From Planctomycetota bacterium (GTDB lineage: Bacteria > Planctomycetota > Planctomycetia > Pirellulales > Thermoguttaceae): a DNA stretch of 6,951 nucleotides. Within the stretch, counting starts at the first letter, position 1, and the number at the start of each line of letters is the position of its first letter. The position numbers and the translations under genes are program-made. The stretch lies in the NCBI GenBank assembly GCA_015661985.1, contig DQVB01000231.1, positions 1 to 6,951 on the forward strand. The letters are read 5' to 3'. The notes under the pieces are model-generated. The model ran no database searches. It saw only the letters and a program-made list of their open reading frames with translations, and was not told where the DNA came from. Shown piece after piece: positions 1-5,703 of the stretch.

Positions 1-132
1 GCCCCGGAGCTCGGCCATCCCCTTGATGATCGTCGGGCGACTCATGCCCGTGATCTCCGACATCTTGCTCACCCCACCACGACCGAGCTCAATCGCCCCC
101 AGCGTTGCAAAAACGCAGCGCAGAATGGGCAT
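1..132 (-). CDS. ISAzo13-like transposase, N-terminal part (runs off left edge)
   Basis: Read on the minus strand from an ATG at 132, this frame stays open to the window edge (44 residues). It includes LGAIELGRGGVSKM and then ITGMSRPTIIKGMAEL. The G-R/Y-G-G-(V/I)-S block followed by a helix-turn-helix with TG-S-R-T-I-KG-ELR is the pattern I know from the N-terminus of ISAzo13-family transposases, where it acts as the DNA-binding region. An in-frame stop at 187-189 limits any longer start. The usual first 20 or so residues of the family are not recognisable upstream, and the preceding DNA belongs to an inverted-repeat element at 103-282. The gene is therefore probably 5'-truncated or interrupted. 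The catalytic domain would lie outside the window. Family call by eye; moderately sure. Confidence 0.55.
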   Translation of the reverse strand, partial: MPILRCVFATLGAIELGRGGVSKMSEITGMSRPTIIKGMAELRG

Positions 133-282
133 CCTTGCCCGTCTTTTGCCGAGGGGAGCGTGCGATCGGGCGGCGTTCGGCAAACGTCACGATTTGTGAG
201 GTCTGGCGACGGCCCTCTCTTACGCGTCGGGCCCCGTCTACGACGGGCAGGAATGCCCATCCTGCAATCCCGGTTTGCAACG
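103..282. repeat. 180-bp MITE-like element with 41-bp terminal inverted repeats
   Basis: The arms at 103-143 and 242-282 are inverted copies matching at 32 of 41 positions, both ending in CGTTGCAAA outside and GACGGGCA inside. Each arm also carries its own small hairpin, GGGCA-N4-TGCCC, at 127-140 and 245-258. The centre near 193 has another short dyad (TCAC-N5-GTGA, 187-199). No reading frame inside looks like a gene. Size, terminal inverted repeats and lack of coding fit a non-autonomous miniature element or a large structured intergenic repeat. The left end abuts, or slightly enters, the ISAzo13-like transposase frame. No target-site duplication is evident. Confidence 0.6.
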
Positions 283-363
283 TGGGTAGTCCTTCTCCAC
301 CAGCGCGTCCTCGCCGTGGAACACTGAAGGGGGTACTCGGAGAACGTCAGCCTTTCCTTGGAC

Positions 364-414
364 TGATCACGCATGCTTCCACTCTGTCACCTGCATCCGT
401 GCGTAGCGTGATCA
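364..414. repeat. 9-bp perfect inverted repeat, 33-base spacer
   Basis: TGATCACGC at 364-372 and its exact complement GCGTGATCA at 406-414 flank 33 bases. The next bases (GC on one side, GC one step further in on the other) are partly complementary. It could form a hairpin, be a split protein-binding site, or mark the ends of a decayed insertion. No U-tract follows, so it is not a standard terminator. Confidence 0.35.
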
Positions 415-548
415 TTTGCGGCTGATGCCGAAACCCCCCCTATTTTTCTGCACAAATCGCACATCGCCGTTGGGCAGCCGAAAATTGGCCGATGATAGCT
501 AGCCCTGTGGCAGCATAGATTAGCGGTTGAGCAGGAACCCGTCACCTC

Positions 549-573
549 CGGAACAGAAAACCTCTGTTTTCCG
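549..573. other. Short imperfect hairpin
   Basis: CGGA at 549-552 pairs with TCCG at 570-573. Inside it ACAGA (553-557) pairs with TCTGT (563-567) around an AAACC loop, leaving a two-base TT bulge on one side. A pyrimidine-rich stretch follows but there is no run of T, so a terminator role is weak. It lies in gene-free DNA and its function is unknown. Confidence 0.25.
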
Positions 574-713
574 TCCTTTCCGCACCGAAAGTGTTAATCG
601 AAAACCCCTCTGTGGGAATCCAGGCTAGCACTTACGCCCAGCGCATTGGGCGCCTTAACCGGTGTTTCGACTTTTGGGCCCCAAGGCCGTACGCGTGCGG
701 TGGAGGAGTGTCG

Positions 714-893
714 ATGCGAAACGGCGACCCGGAATGGATCAATCTGGCCGAGGCGCTGGGCGCCGACGCGGGAATTTCGAGCGAATGCTTCGGCATTTAC
801 GTCCCTGACGAGCGTCGGCACGGCAATGAGACGGGCAGCGAAAGGAACTGGGTTTTGGAAGCGCTCGGTTTGCTCGGCCCGATCAATGGCAGT
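714..893 (+). pseudogene. 5' fragment of a small unrecognised protein gene
   Basis: An ATG at 714 is preceded by GGAGGAG with a 5-base gap, a strong ribosome-binding site. The first 60 or so residues look coding, with GC-rich third positions and a plausible soluble sequence (DPEWINLAEALGADAGIS, FGIYVPDERRHG, NWVLEALGLLGPING). From memory, small uncharacterised planctomycete proteins carry a similar 'YVPD(K/R)...WV-EAL-LL--I-GG' segment followed by a V-E-G-W region. That is unverified. After residue 59 the sequence loses this character and becomes arginine-rich. The frame stays open to 1148 only by running antisense through the 3' end of the oxidoreductase gene. I read it as the surviving front of a truncated gene. 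An intact short orphan is the alternative. Confidence 0.35.
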
Positions 894-996
894 TCAAGGC
901 AGCTGGGCCTTGCAGCGCGCTCACGCAGCGTCCGGGCGATCGCTCGGAGGATCTTCGCCCGCGGCGCCCTGGCCGGTCGCTTGACTCACCTTACAG

Positions 997-2169
997 CTAT
1001 TGGGCGTCGCCGATTTCGACCCAGCGGCCTTCGCGGGCGCTTTGGAGCACGGCGTCGCAGACCCGCTGGGTGCGGAGGGCCGATTTCATGTCGGGTTGGA
1101 ACGGCGGACCACCTTCGAGGCTGGCCAGGAAATCGGCGAAGCTGTTGATGAATGTATGCTCGTAACCAATGGTACAGCCCGGTACCCACCAATTCTTCAT
1201 GTACGGGTGCTCGAAGGCCGTGACGTGGATCCGCTGCCAGCCGGTCAGGTGATCTTCGATCTTCCGGCCCGTTTCCGGATCGGCGTAGCGGAAGAACTGG
1301 AGGATATGGGGGTCTTCCAGGTCGAAGAAGATGGCTCCCCGTTCGCCGTTGATTTCAAACGTATTGTAATTCTTCCGTCCGCGGGCGTAGCGGGTGCTTT
1401 CAAAGGTGCCGATCGAACCGTTCTGGAAGACGGCCAGGAACATGCAGGCATCGTCGATGTCCACCTTCTCCACCTTGCCCGTGTCGGTGTGTTTTCTTTC
1501 CTTGATGAACGTCTCGGCGTACGCCACCACCTTTTGGATCGGGCCGTTGAGCCATTCGGCCGTGTCGATCGAATGGGCCAACAGGTCGCCAGTGACGCCC
1601 GACCCGGCCACACGCCGGTCGAGCCGCCACAGGGCCATTCCGCCCTGGGGCACATCGGCGGCGATCGTGTAATCCTGGTTGTACGTGGCTCGGTAGTGGA
1701 ACGCCCGTCCCACGCGGCCTTCTTCGATGAGCTGTTTGAACAGGGCGATGGCCGGCACCCGACGGTAGTTGAAGGACACCATGTTGGCCACTCCGGCCTT
1801 TTCCACAGCGGCCACCATGGCTTCGGCTTCAGCGGCGCTCATGGCCAGCGGCTTCTCGCAGACGATCGTTTTGCCCGCTTCGGCCGCGGCGATGACACAG
1901 TCGTGGTGCATGAAATTGGGCACGCAGACGTCGACCAGGTCGATGTCGTCACGCTCGATCACCTTGCGCCAGTCGGTTTCCACCGACTCGTACCCCCATC
2001 GATCGGCGAACTCCTCCAGTTTGTCCCGGTCCTGCTCGCGCCCGTAGCACGCCTTCAAGACCGGCCGGTGCTCGCGGGCGAAGAAATGGTTCACCTGGAG
2101 CCAGGCGTTCGAGTGGGCGCGGCCCATGAAGCCGCAGCCGAGCATGCCGATGCGCAGTTCTCTGGACAT
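997..2169 (-). CDS. Gfo/Idh/MocA-family NAD(P)-dependent oxidoreductase
   Basis: A 390-residue protein of normal family length. The N-terminal Rossmann fold opens with LRIGMLGCGFMGRAHS (GxGxxG at 11-16). The family CEKPLA motif is at 104-109, where the lysine (106) is the conserved catalytic or substrate-positioning residue. The C-terminal alpha/beta substrate domain holds GDLLAHSIDTAEWLNG (194-209), whose His199 and Asp202 match the usual HxxD active-site pair. Such cytoplasmic enzymes oxidise or reduce a hydroxyl/keto group on sugars, inositols or glycosides. The exact substrate cannot be told. A GAGGGA stretch lies just upstream of the ATG. It is the last gene of the minus-strand cluster, separated from the TIM-barrel gene by the four-helix-bundle element, with a 64-base leader left after the element. 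No T-tract terminator was seen after the TAG stop. No signal peptide. Confidence 0.93.
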   Translation of the reverse strand: MSRELRIGMLGCGFMGRAHSNAWLQVNHFFAREHRPVLKACYGREQDRDKLEEFADRWGYESVETDWRKVIERDDIDLVDVCVPNFMHHDCVIAAAEAGKTIVCEKPLAMSAAEAEAMVAAVEKAGVANMVSFNYRRVPAIALFKQLIEEGRVGRAFHYRATYNQDYTIAADVPQGGMALWRLDRRVAGSGVTGDLLAHSIDTAEWLNGPIQKVVAYAETFIKERKHTDTGKVEKVDIDDACMFLAVFQNGSIGTFESTRYARGRKNYNTFEINGERGAIFFDLEDPHILQFFRYADPETGRKIEDHLTGWQRIHVTAFEHPYMKNWWVPGCTIGYEHTFINSFADFLASLEGGPPFQPDMKSALRTQRVCDAVLQSAREGRWVEIGDAQ

Positions 2170-2233
2170 GGTTTCCCTCGCTTCTCTAGCTGTCGTTGAC
2201 CAATTCTACCACAGTGGATCCCTGCGAGTCCCA

Positions 2234-2253
2234 GACCAAGCACCAATGACCAA
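2234..2253 (-). repeat. 3' inverted arm of the four-helix element
   Basis: The plus strand reads GACCAAGCACCAATGACCAA. It is an inverted partner of 2707-2726, differing at two of 20 positions. In the minus-strand transcript both differences pair as G-U, so the RNA stem is unbroken. Confidence 0.7.
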
Positions 2254-2282
2254 TGTTTCTGCGCCGCACGTGTCTGCGCGGG

Positions 2283-2645
2283 TCAACTGCTGCGATGGAT
2301 ACGAGCGAAAATGCGAGTCAGCTCGTTCGGCTGCTTCCACAACCCGCGGGCTTGTCGCTTTCCCACAGGCCATGCCTTAGCAATCATCCGCAGCCAGTAC
2401 TTGGTCTCCCGGGAGTCTCGCTTACAAACGCTGATTCGATACTCAAACTCCTTTTTCGTTCCCACCTCGTCCGCTTCACAATAGTTGGCGCCGACACTTG
2501 TGGCCGCCGGAACCAGCTGTCGAACGAGGGGCGAAGTGATGTCATCCACTTTGACGGTTCCCGCGAATGCAATGATCGCTTCTCCGAAACGAGCGGTACG
2601 TTCTTCCAGGTCATACTGCTGGTTGTCCGAACCCGGATCATCCAT
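2283..2645 (-). CDS. S23/IVP-type four-helix-bundle protein
   Basis: A 120-residue intact protein with the family hallmarks: YDLEERT near the start (11-17), an SVGANYCEAD block (50-59), KKEF (64-67), ETKYWLRM (80-87) and ELTRIF near the end (108-113). This matches the 'four helix bundle protein' family related to 23S rRNA intervening-sequence proteins and, more distantly, to Avd accessory proteins of diversity-generating retroelements. Family members form small homo-oligomeric helical bundles and may bind nucleic acid. Their cellular job is unsettled. An AGGGG sits 7 bases before the ATG. The gene is co-oriented with its metabolic neighbours but functionally unrelated to them, and is enclosed by inverted arms and repeats, so it most likely arrived as a unit. 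Confidence 0.9.
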   Translation of the reverse strand: MDDPGSDNQQYDLEERTARFGEAIIAFAGTVKVDDITSPLVRQLVPAATSVGANYCEADEVGTKKEFEYRISVCKRDSRETKYWLRMIAKAWPVGKRQARGLWKQPNELTRIFARIHRSS

Positions 2646-2704
2646 CGCATTGCCCCTGATTGTCTCTGGTCTAAGGCACGCCCACAGCCGATCAGCGCGT
2701 CAGA

Positions 2705-2802
2705 ATTTGGTCATTGGTACCTGGTCATTGGTCATTTCCTCGTCATCCGTCATTTGTTCGTTCGTGCTTCCTTCGCCATTCGGATTTCCTCATCCGTCAT
2801 TC
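2705..2802 (-). repeat. Heptanucleotide-periodic ATGACG/ATGACC tract
   Basis: Read on the minus strand, about 98 bases divide cleanly into 14 units of 7: GAATGAC, GGATGAG, GAAATCC, GAATGGC and so on, ending in ACCAATG, ACCAGGT, ACCAATG, ACCAAAT. The first part is ATGACG-like and the last part ATGACC-like. The TGA stop of the TIM-barrel gene (2797-2799) falls within the first unit. The inner end doubles as the 5' arm of the inverted pair around the four-helix gene. I recall similar degenerate ATGACGAATGACGAA/ACCAATGACCA strings beside such genes in planctomycete and related genomes. That recollection is not checked here. Confidence 0.65.
2707..2726 (-). repeat. 5' inverted arm of the four-helix element
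   Basis: The minus strand reads GACCAGGTACCAATGACCAA. It can pair with the 3' arm at 2234-2253 over all 20 positions as RNA (18 Watson-Crick, 2 G-U), enclosing the four-helix gene in a loop of about 450 bases. Confidence 0.7.
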
Positions 2803-3861
2803 CTTCCAGCCGTGGGCGTCGCGTACGGCGATCATGGCCCGGAGGATATCGTTCCACGTATCGGGCTTCATCATCACGTCGTTGGGGAACATGCAGCCGT
2901 CCCAGCAGAGGTGTTTGATCCGCCTGGTGAGTTGGCCGCTGGCGTCGCGCAGCCAGTAGCCGGCGTGGCGGGGGATGTCGAGTTTGCCGTTGGGGTCGGT
3001 GGCCAGGCAGTGGCGTCCGGTTTTGTCGTGCGAGCCCGAGCCGTGCACGGTGGCGTCGTTCTGGGCCACATGGAAGTCGATCGTCCAGGGGCGCAGGGCG
3101 TCGGTCAGCGTCTTGTAGGCGGCGTCGAAGGTCGCCTGGTCGGACCAGTCGAAATCTTCGGGCAGGACACGGTCTTCCGGGGCGTTGTAGCCCAGAAGGT
3201 ACAGAAGCGTGTGGGCCATATCGGCCTGGAAGCCCAGCGTTGCGGGCCGGTCGACCATCTCCAGAAGCTGGATCATCCGCTTCCAGCTGTGCATGCCCCC
3301 CCAGCAGATTTCGCCTTCGGCGGCCAGCGTTTCGCCGTGGTCTTCGGCGATCCGGCACGCTTCGCGGAAGGTGTCGGCGATCCGCTTTTGGTTGCCCTCG
3401 GGGTCCTCGAGCCACTGTTCGACCCCGCAGGCCGAATCGATCCGCACGTGGCCGTGGGGACGAACGCCCAGCCCGCGCAGCACCTGGGCCACGCGGCAGC
3501 CTTTGCGCACCTGTTCGAGGAATCTCTTCCGCTCCGGCTCGCCGCCCATGGCCGCCCCGCCCCCGGTGGGTCCCCACACGGGTGCCACCACAGTGCCGAT
3601 CTGGAGGTTCCGCGCCTGGGCCTTTTCAGCCAGCTCCTTGATGGCGTCGTCGCTTTTGACCGTAGAATCGATGTCGATGTGCGGCAGGTAGAGGAAGAGG
3701 TCGAACCCGTCGAACTTGACCCCGTCCACCTCGGCCGCGGCGGTCAAGTCGAGCATGGTATCCAGGTCGATGGGCGGCTCGCCCCCGTCCCCCTTGCCCA
3801 CCACGCCCGGCCAGGCGGCATTGTGCAGCTTGGGATAGTTGTTGGGATGGTCGTTGGTCAT
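2797..3861 (-). CDS. Xylose-isomerase-like TIM-barrel protein (sugar isomerase/epimerase type)
   Basis: A 354-residue protein. The start at 3861 is chosen because AGGAG lies 7 bases upstream (3869-3873). The frame extends to 4059, but that extra part translates hepT-remnant DNA. The pattern is that of the AP-endonuclease-2/xylose-isomerase-like TIM barrel. Candidate metal or substrate ligands, assigned by eye, are Glu182/Glu184 in AEGEICWGG, Asp214 and His217 in GFQADMAH, His264 in IDFHVAQND, and an H-D-TGRHC segment (278-285). The C-terminal 75 residues after His264 (HDKTGRHC, IPRHAGYWLRDASG, KHLCWDGCMFPN) go beyond a minimal barrel and may cap the active site. Family members interconvert or cleave sugars and often sit beside Gfo/Idh/MocA enzymes, as here. 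Cytoplasmic. Substrate unknown. The stop codon lies inside the heptad repeat tract. Confidence 0.88.
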   Translation of the reverse strand: MTNDHPNNYPKLHNAAWPGVVGKGDGGEPPIDLDTMLDLTAAAEVDGVKFDGFDLFLYLPHIDIDSTVKSDDAIKELAEKAQARNLQIGTVVAPVWGPTGGGAAMGGEPERKRFLEQVRKGCRVAQVLRGLGVRPHGHVRIDSACGVEQWLEDPEGNQKRIADTFREACRIAEDHGETLAAEGEICWGGMHSWKRMIQLLEMVDRPATLGFQADMAHTLLYLLGYNAPEDRVLPEDFDWSDQATFDAAYKTLTDALRPWTIDFHVAQNDATVHGSGSHDKTGRHCLATDPNGKLDIPRHAGYWLRDASGQLTRRIKHLCWDGCMFPNDVMMKPDTWNDILRAMIAVRDAHGWKE

Positions 3862-3868
3862 GGAACGG

Positions 3869-3873
3869 CTCCT
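3869..3873 (-). promoter_or_regulatory. Shine-Dalgarno fixing the TIM-barrel start
   Basis: AGGAG on the minus strand, 7 bases before the ATG at 3861. It favours this start over the upstream in-frame ATG at 4059, which lacks one and lies in pseudogene DNA. Confidence 0.7.
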
Positions 3874-3880
3874 GTCGTTC

Positions 3881-4174
3881 TTAGAGCGATTGAGGCGGTT
3901 GCCCTGGTACGATTCTCTCCGGTTGATCCACAAGGGGGGCACATGAACGGTGGCCACGTCCCTTACGATGGGGGAGGTCAATATGCAGGTAATCGTGCAC
4001 CACTTTGCGCCGCATGCCGACGATCTGCCTCCATGGGATATTCGGATGCGCCTGCTCAAAGTCCGGCGACACGCGGCGCGCGGCGTCGCCGATCGTCTGA
4101 ATCGGATGCGTCACCGCCGACCGCAGGTTGTCGCCGGGGTCGAAGCCGGCACAGCCTGGGGCCGCCTGTCCCAT
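3881..4174 (-). pseudogene. Decayed HepT-like (DUF86) toxin remnant
   Basis: This frame, between the cupin and TIM-barrel genes, reads FDPGDNLRSAVTHPIQTIGD, AHPNIPWRQIVGMRRKVVHDY and LVDQPERIVPG. These are close to HepT/DUF86 proteins, including the R-X4-H-X-Y motif (R55, H60, Y62) used in RNase activity and AMPylation. The first 20-25 residues of a normal HepT helix are absent. In the middle (residues 69-79) the frame loses similarity, while the neighbouring frame reads PIVRDVATVHVPPL, which continues the family pattern; similarity then returns to the first frame. The two switches map to G-runs at 3970-3974 and 3934-3939 (plus strand). No MNT nucleotidyltransferase antitoxin partner is present. 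It is a solitary, truncated, doubly frameshifted remnant. Sequencing indels could explain the two shifts but not the missing start. Confidence 0.7.
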
Positions 4175-4190
4175 CCTGCACGACGTACAC

Positions 4191-5450
4191 TCAGTCCTGG
4201 CTTTTCCTCCGGTGCTCGCCGATCTCGGGTGTGCTCTTGTGCACATCGGGGCCGAAGTAGCGCAGGGCCACCAGCGGTTCGTGGCCCGTGTTTTCCACCT
4301 CCACGCCCTGGGCCGCGGCCTCGGCGGTGATGAACACTTCGTCGAAGGGCTCTTCACCGAAGCGGATCATCACCGGCGTCTGCAGGTCGAGCTTGCCGAT
4401 CCGCCCGCACCCCTGAACGGTGATCCAGCCGCTGGCCCCGGGATCGCGCAGGATGCACTTGGCGCCCGGTTCGACGGTCAGCTCTTTGGCCGTGACCAGC
4501 TGTTGGCCGTTGAAGCCGCCGTAGCTGATCCAGCGATCCGTGTAGCCGTCGCCTGAGCAGTCGGGGTCGACGATCGGTTCCACGTAGTTGTGCGACTTGA
4601 AGTAGGGATCGACGTTCTTTTCCCAATCCAGTTGGTCCACGATGAACTGGAGGTCCTGGTGTTTGTCGGGCGGGACGTCTTTGACGCACAGTTCCCAGGG
4701 CACTTGGCGCCCTTCGACCAGCGACTGGAACATGCCGAACACGTCGCTGCCCCACTGGGGTTCGTAGGTGCACATCGAGCCCGGGGCGTGGAGTACCCCG
4801 GCCGGGATCATCCAGCCGGTGCCCGGCTTCAGGCGATAGGCGCGGGACAGATCCAGTATGCCGTTGTCGCCTTTGTTCCAGTCTTCCAGGCAGCGGATCA
4901 CGTCCTCTTTGGTCGTCCCCGGTTCCAGTCCCATGAAGGTGTAGTCGAAGTGGTTTTCCGCTGCGTTCAACTGGGGCGGGAAGTAGTAGCATTCCGGCTT
5001 GCCCTGTTGGCCGGTCAAGGCGGCGTGTTCTTGGCGCTGGTGCATGTGGTGCGGGATGGGGCCCATGTTATCGAAGAATTTTGAGTACACCGGCCAGCGG
5101 CTGTATTTCTCCCAGATGGCATCGCCCACGATCCGGCCCTTGCCTTCTTCCACCGCATCGCGGAGCAGGAACCGCTGGCCCTCGAACACACAGTAGCTGA
5201 GCCCCTCGTCCGGGGCGCGGTTCTCGTTCATCGCCTCGGTGGTACTGGCGAACCACCGTTCATCGATCCCGCCTCGGTGTACGCCCAGGGCGTACCAGTC
5301 GGTCGGGGCGAGCTTGATCCGCTTGCCCGGGTGCAGGAAGCTCCGCGGCACCCAGGTCGGGGTGAGCCGGAGGATGCCTTCGCCAGCATCCATGGCCCGA
5401 TCCAGAATCGCCGCCACATTATCCGTCTTGACGATGGGTGAAGCACACAT
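4191..5450 (-). CDS. Mannose-6-phosphate-isomerase-like cupin protein
   Basis: A 419-residue protein starting MCASPIVKTD at 5450. A GGGAG lies 11 bases upstream, and an in-frame ATG at 5534 is possible but covers low-complexity leader. The central region follows class I phosphomannose isomerases. HHMHQRQEH (134-142) takes the place of the QVH metal site, KPECYYF (151-157) the conserved KPE/TECWY glutamate, and YRLKPGTGWMIPAGVLHAPG (205-224) the 'KPGD..-VP-G--HA' strand with His221. Candidate metal ligands are therefore His135, His137, Glu153 and His221. The N-terminus carries RLTPTWVPRSFLHPGKRIKL and GGIDERWFAST, typical of a planctomycete-rich uncharacterised branch. The C-terminal third is a second cupin-like beta domain. 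A role in metal-dependent aldose/ketose isomerisation in the sugar cluster is likely. The substrate is unknown. It is the first gene of the minus-strand series. Confidence 0.82.
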   Translation of the reverse strand: MCASPIVKTDNVAAILDRAMDAGEGILRLTPTWVPRSFLHPGKRIKLAPTDWYALGVHRGGIDERWFASTTEAMNENRAPDEGLSYCVFEGQRFLLRDAVEEGKGRIVGDAIWEKYSRWPVYSKFFDNMGPIPHHMHQRQEHAALTGQQGKPECYYFPPQLNAAENHFDYTFMGLEPGTTKEDVIRCLEDWNKGDNGILDLSRAYRLKPGTGWMIPAGVLHAPGSMCTYEPQWGSDVFGMFQSLVEGRQVPWELCVKDVPPDKHQDLQFIVDQLDWEKNVDPYFKSHNYVEPIVDPDCSGDGYTDRWISYGGFNGQQLVTAKELTVEPGAKCILRDPGASGWITVQGCGRIGKLDLQTPVMIRFGEEPFDEVFITAEAAAQGVEVENTGHEPLVALRYFGPDVHKSTPEIGEHRRKSQD

Positions 5451-5625
5451 GTCTGTTACCACTCCCACAGAGGAAAGGGACCACAACTGTACTGCCGGAG
5501 AAGCCATATCGCCGCCGCGTGCGACAGACGGCACTGGCGGCGCCCATCCGGCTCAGCCGCCGCGGCGACCCCACCGCGGTCTGCCATACCGCCATCCGAA
5601 CACGATGGCCATTCTTACCGGCTTT

Positions 5626-5651
5626 GGGCCGGGGTGGCAAGTACCCGGCCC
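5626..5651. repeat. 8-bp perfect GC-rich inverted repeat
   Basis: GGGCCGGG at 5626-5633 and CCCGGCCC at 5644-5651 enclose a 10-base loop. Allowing one bulged G, the stem extends two more pairs (GT with AC). No T-tract follows in either direction, so an operator or attenuator-like structure is more likely than a terminator. Confidence 0.45.
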
Positions 5652-5662
5652 CCGCCGCGCCC

Positions 5663-5687
5663 GGGAAAATGGGCGAAATGGGAAAAT
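5663..5687 (+). repeat. Tandem GGGAAAAT / GGGCGAAAT / GGGAAAAT motif
   Basis: Three adjacent units of 8, 9 and 8 bases, the outer two identical. Iterated short motifs in a divergent promoter region could be regulator-binding half-sites. Chance or generic low complexity is the alternative. Confidence 0.35.
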
Positions 5688-5703
5688 CCTGTGGATCGCG
5701 AGT

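Larger units (their letters stand above)
283..713. other. Intergenic stretch with no recognisable gene
   Basis: Six-frame reading gives no frame with recognisable protein motifs. GC content drops locally around 425-620 and there are several in-frame stops. Only two short dyads stand out (364-414 and 549-573), listed separately. No convincing promoter or Rho-independent terminator was seen. Confidence 0.5.
2234..2802 (-). mobile_element. IVS-like element: S23-type four-helix gene inside inverted arms
   Basis: This 569-base unit lies between the TIM-barrel gene and the oxidoreductase gene. In sense (minus) order it consists of a heptad-periodic tract (2802-2705) whose inner end forms the 5' arm (2726-2707), a 60-base leader, the four-helix-bundle gene (2645-2283), and a 3' arm (2253-2234). 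The arms would give 20 consecutive RNA base pairs. The plan resembles intervening sequences of 23S rRNA, which encode S23/IVP four-helix proteins within a stem. Here the host site is an operon, not rRNA. Mobility is inferred from the arms, the dispersed nature I recall for such genes, and the interruption of a functional gene series. No target duplication or transposase is visible. Confidence 0.5.

Noticed and set aside
105..425. Open frames on both strands through the 103-282 element
   Set aside because: Their products are arginine/proline-rich, lack motifs, and depend on the palindromic repeat being read through. Treated as non-coding.
933..961. Possible terminator hairpin after the oxidoreductase gene (CGGGCGA / TCGCCCG)
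   Set aside because: The 7-bp stem has a 15-base loop and no T-tract on the expected side. GC-rich sequence produces such stems by chance.
1000..2199. 399-codon plus-strand open frame opposite the oxidoreductase gene
   Set aside because: It is the antisense shadow of a clearly recognised gene with GxGxxG and EKP motifs. Long antisense frames are expected in GC-rich coding DNA, and its protein has no family features.
2283..2645. Avd component of a diversity-generating retroelement
   Set aside because: The fold family is related, but there is no reverse transcriptase, template repeat or variable repeat in the window, so a DGR is not supported.
2705..2802. CRISPR-like array
   Set aside because: The units are contiguous 7-base degenerate repeats with no spacers and no cas genes nearby.
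3862..4059. N-terminal extension of the TIM-barrel protein from an ATG at 4059
   Set aside because: The extra 66 residues translate hepT-remnant DNA in a shifted frame, and the ATG at 3861 has a well-placed AGGAG.
2485..4260. 591-codon plus-strand open frame
   Set aside because: It runs antisense across the four-helix gene, the repeat tract, the TIM-barrel gene and the hepT remnant. The composition is that of a shadow frame, and no domain or ribosome-binding site supports it.
5451..5534. N-terminal extension of the cupin protein from an ATG at 5534
   Set aside because: The 28 extra residues show no family similarity and no clear ribosome-binding site was found. Not fully excluded.
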